From Candidatus Cloacimonadota bacterium (GTDB lineage: Bacteria; Cloacimonadota; Cloacimonadia; JGIOTU-2), in the NCBI GenBank assembly GCA_021160355.1, contig JAGHCS010000090.1:1-7659 (forward strand): a DNA stretch of 7,659 nt. Reading direction: 5' to 3'. Below are positions 5,498 to 7,659 of this stretch, in pieces. The translations under genes were made by a program, and so were the position numbers. Below the pieces are notes generated by a model that was not told the origin of the DNA, made no database searches, and was given only the letters and a program-made list of their open reading frames with translations. Position 1 is the first letter of the stretch. The number at the start of each line of letters is the position of its first letter.

Positions 5498-7093
5498 ATG
5501 AAAAAATGTGCATTAGATACAAATAGGATTTCTGTTGCTCTTCTTGCGCTCCTGCTGATAATTTTTACTTTTATAATTTATGGACAATCCATCACATTTG
5601 ACTTTGTGTGGGATGACAATGGTCCTCACCTTGTACAAAATCCGAATCTTGAGAGGTTGTCTTTTCAGAATCTTATCCATTTTTGGATCAAACCATATCA
5701 GGGTATGTTCATTCCAATCTCGTATACTGCTATTTTTTTCATCACATTAGTCGGCAGAATTTTAATCGGTATTGCTTTTAATCCTTCTTTTTTTCATTTT
5801 TTTAATATTCTTTTCCATGGTATAAATTGCATTCTCATATTCTATTTTCTGCGAAAAATCCTTAAAAATAATGCTGCCGCGTTCATTGGTTCGTTTATTT
5901 TCCTTGCGCACCCCATCCAGGCTGAAGCGGTTTCGATGGTGACGGAGTTCCGGGGTCTCTTTTCGACATTTTGGGGTTTACTGTTTTTGCTCGCAGCAGA
6001 TAAATCGCTATCTCATATCAAAAAGAATTTTTTTGATACACTTCTTTGCATTGTCCTATTTTTATTTTCTGTTTTATCGAAACCTGTTGGCGTTGTTTTC
6101 TTTCCAATCTTTTTCATTTATGCACTTATGTTCAAGGGACTTCGTTTAGAACAGATCGTCAAGCGATCAATTCCATATATTATTATATCGCTTGCTGTAT
6201 TTTATCTCACAAAAACATTCCAGCCGGCTTTTGTTCTAAAATATGAAGTCCCTCTCTTTTCACGCTTTTTTATCTGGATGGATTCCATTGTTTTCTATCT
6301 TAGAAAAATATTTTTCCCTCTTAATCTTTCCCCCTCTTATGCTCGAACACCCCAAATCGTGCTTTCCTCATGGGCTTCATACTTCATATGGATAATCCCG
6401 ATTTCACTTCTGGTATTGCTCGGTATATATCACAGAAAAATAAAGAATGTGAGTTTTGCATATTTTGTTTTTATAATAGGATTCTTGCCGGTTTCCGGGC
6501 TTGTGCCTTTCATCTTTCAGAACTGGTCAACAGTTGCGGACAGATATATATACATCTCGATGATCGGTGTCGCTCTCTTCGCTGGTGTAGTATATAGATA
6601 TTTTACTTTCACGCCTGTAAGAATTTTAATAGCAGCACTAGTTGTAATTCTCGCTGCTGACACAGCATTTATCCAGGTGCCTGTGTGGAAAAATAATATT
6701 ACTCTGTGGAGTCATTGCATTGAGAAAACTCATACTGAAGCAAATGCATATTATAATAGAGGTAATGAATTCATGCGTTTAAAAATGTATGATGCCGCAA
6801 ATACCGACTTTGAAAATGCAGTTAATCTTGATACGAGCTTTACTAAGGCGTTGTATAAAAAAGGGTATCTCTTGCTAGGACAAAAGAATTTTAATGAAGC
6901 TCTCGATTACTTTAATACTGTTCTAGAAATCGACTCTGAATTCAACATTGCTTATGTAAGTAAGGCAGTTGTGTATTATTACCTAAAGAAATATGATAAA
7001 GCATGGGAAGAAATACGGAAAGCGCAGATCCGCGGGATAGAAGTCAACAGTCATTTCATGGAAACTCTTGCAAAAGCGTCACAGGGAAAATAG
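5498..7093 (+). CDS. TMTC/GT-C-like membrane protein with C-terminal TPR repeats
   Basis: A 531-residue polytopic protein. TM1 is about residues 11-29, and further hydrophobic spans continue to about residue 393, roughly ten in all. The first extracytoplasmic loop carries FVWDDN (Asp39-Asp40) and a following Asn-Pro (NPN at 48-50), the acidic pair typical of GT-C glycosyltransferases. Other family-like strings are HPIQAEAV (138-145), TEFRGL (149-154), SKPVGVVFFP (194-203), ADRYIYISMIG (347-357) and VWKNNITLW (396-404). About three TPR units follow (415-448, 449-482, 483-516). The pattern matches bacterial relatives of the TMTC O-mannosyltransferases, which are thought to use lipid-linked sugars; enzyme activity here is inferred. 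The gene begins 13 nt after the NtrC-type gene with no visible Shine-Dalgarno site, and a paralogue starts one base after its stop. It is probably co-transcribed with both neighbours. Confidence 0.85.
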   Translation: MKKCALDTNRISVALLALLLIIFTFIIYGQSITFDFVWDDNGPHLVQNPNLERLSFQNLIHFWIKPYQGMFIPISYTAIFFITLVGRILIGIAFNPSFFHFFNILFHGINCILIFYFLRKILKNNAAAFIGSFIFLAHPIQAEAVSMVTEFRGLFSTFWGLLFLLAADKSLSHIKKNFFDTLLCIVLFLFSVLSKPVGVVFFPIFFIYALMFKGLRLEQIVKRSIPYIIISLAVFYLTKTFQPAFVLKYEVPLFSRFFIWMDSIVFYLRKIFFPLNLSPSYARTPQIVLSSWASYFIWIIPISLLVLLGIYHRKIKNVSFAYFVFIIGFLPVSGLVPFIFQNWSTVADRYIYISMIGVALFAGVVYRYFTFTPVRILIAALVVILAADTAFIQVPVWKNNITLWSHCIEKTHTEANAYYNRGNEFMRLKMYDAANTDFENAVNLDTSFTKALYKKGYLLLGQKNFNEALDYFNTVLEIDSEFNIAYVSKAVVYYYLKKYDKAWEEIRKAQIRGIEVNSHFMETLAKASQGK

Positions 7094-7094
7094 T

Positions 7095-7659
7095 ATGACT
7101 GGCACAAAATCCCGATTACTCATTTATTTCTTGCTTATCTTGATTCCTCTTGCTGTGTACTGGCAGTGTACATCGTACGAATTTGTGTGGGATGATAATG
7201 ACCCTAACCTTATTGAGAATAGGTATCTTCAATATCCCTCTTCCAAGCATGTCCTTCATTTCTGGACGGAGCCGTATGCACAAATGTACATTCCTGTCCC
7301 TTACACTTCATGGGCGCTAATTAAAGAGATTGGAAGCTTTCTCCCTTGGGGACAAAAAGTTAATGGATTTAATCCCTTTGCTTTTCACCTATTCAGCCTT
7401 CTCTTTCATACTTTGAATGGGCTTCTCGTTTTCAGAATCTTGAAATTACTCATTAAGAATGACTGGTATGCATTCTTTGGAGCACTCATTTTTTTGCTTC
7501 ATCCGCTACAAGTTGAATCGGTTGTGTGGGTCACGGAATTTCGCGGTTTGCTTGCTGCCTTCTTTGGATTCTCTTCACTATATTTATTAATAAAAAATGA
7601 AATTTTAAAGAAGAATAAAAATTCTACGAGCTGCTTTACAATTCGATATATTAATTCAA
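7095..7659 (+). CDS. Second TMTC/GT-C-like membrane protein (3' end outside window)
   Basis: Partial gene: 188 codons are visible and the frame is still open at the window edge. It starts one base after the stop of the previous gene, with AGGGA (7083-7087) 7 nt before the ATG as a modest Shine-Dalgarno site. It is a paralogue of the upstream protein. Shared blocks in the same order are FVWDDN (30-35; Asp33-Asp34), HFW (55-57), IP.PYT (66-71), FNP (92-94), LFHTLN (103-108), HPLQVESV (136-143) and VTEFRGL (146-152). TM1 is about residues 8-24, with further spans near 96-119 and 124-168. The role is predicted to be that of its neighbour: an envelope glycosyltransferase of the GT-C fold. Whether it also ends in TPR repeats cannot be seen here. 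Confidence 0.85.
   Translation, partial: MTGTKSRLLIYFLLILIPLAVYWQCTSYEFVWDDNDPNLIENRYLQYPSSKHVLHFWTEPYAQMYIPVPYTSWALIKEIGSFLPWGQKVNGFNPFAFHLFSLLFHTLNGLLVFRILKLLIKNDWYAFFGALIFLLHPLQVESVVWVTEFRGLLAAFFGFSSLYLLIKNEILKKNKNSTSCFTIRYINS

Noticed and set aside
7100..7116. TGGCAC at the start of the second membrane-protein gene as a sigma-54 -24 box
   Set aside because: The bases at -12 spacing read CCCG rather than TTGC, and the site lies inside coding sequence after the start codon.

Overview
The window is AT-rich and every gene lies on the + strand. It carries six genes in one tightly packed, co-directional cluster, preceded by about 250 bases of repeat-rich non-coding DNA. Nothing fixes the species. 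The low G+C content, the sigma-54 activator, the mostly weak Shine-Dalgarno sites, the palindromic repeats and the TMTC-like TPR membrane proteins would suit a little-studied Gram-negative-type lineage (an uncultured candidate phylum, for example). That is inference only.

Layout: (1) bases 1-240 hold a cluster of short palindromes bounded by two copies of an 18-bp direct repeat, then a candidate sigma-70-type promoter. (2) 255-1466 encodes a soluble GAF-domain histidine kinase. (3) 1486-1884 encodes a stand-alone receiver, 19 nt downstream and with the only strong Shine-Dalgarno site in the window. (4) 1885-1941 is a 57-nt gap with a possible weak promoter and a small dyad. (5) 1942-4050 encodes a membrane histidine kinase (TM, extracytoplasmic sensor, TM, HAMP, PAS, HisKA, HATPase). 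(6) 4060-5484 encodes its probable partner, an NtrC-type sigma-54 activator (REC, AAA+, Fis-type HTH). (7) 5498-7093 and 7095 to beyond the window end encode two related polytopic membrane proteins of the TMTC/GT-C type; the first ends in TPR repeats and the second is cut by the window edge.

How it may work together (inference): two kinase-receiver pairs sit back to back, one reading an intracellular cue through GAF and one an envelope cue. The membrane pair should drive sigma-54-dependent transcription. The tail of the cluster encodes probable lipid-linked-sugar-dependent glycosyltransferases, so the signalling genes may control, or respond to, modification of cell-surface proteins or glycans. 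Both kinases lack the acidic residue that normally follows the phosphoacceptor histidine, and so lack the usual HisKA phosphatase motif. I see no RNA gene, CRISPR array, insertion sequence or clear intrinsic terminator. The most unusual features are the structured repeat element upstream, the matching departures from the kinase consensus, the in-frame kinase/NtrC junction and the tandem membrane-protein paralogues with a shared TEFRGL motif.
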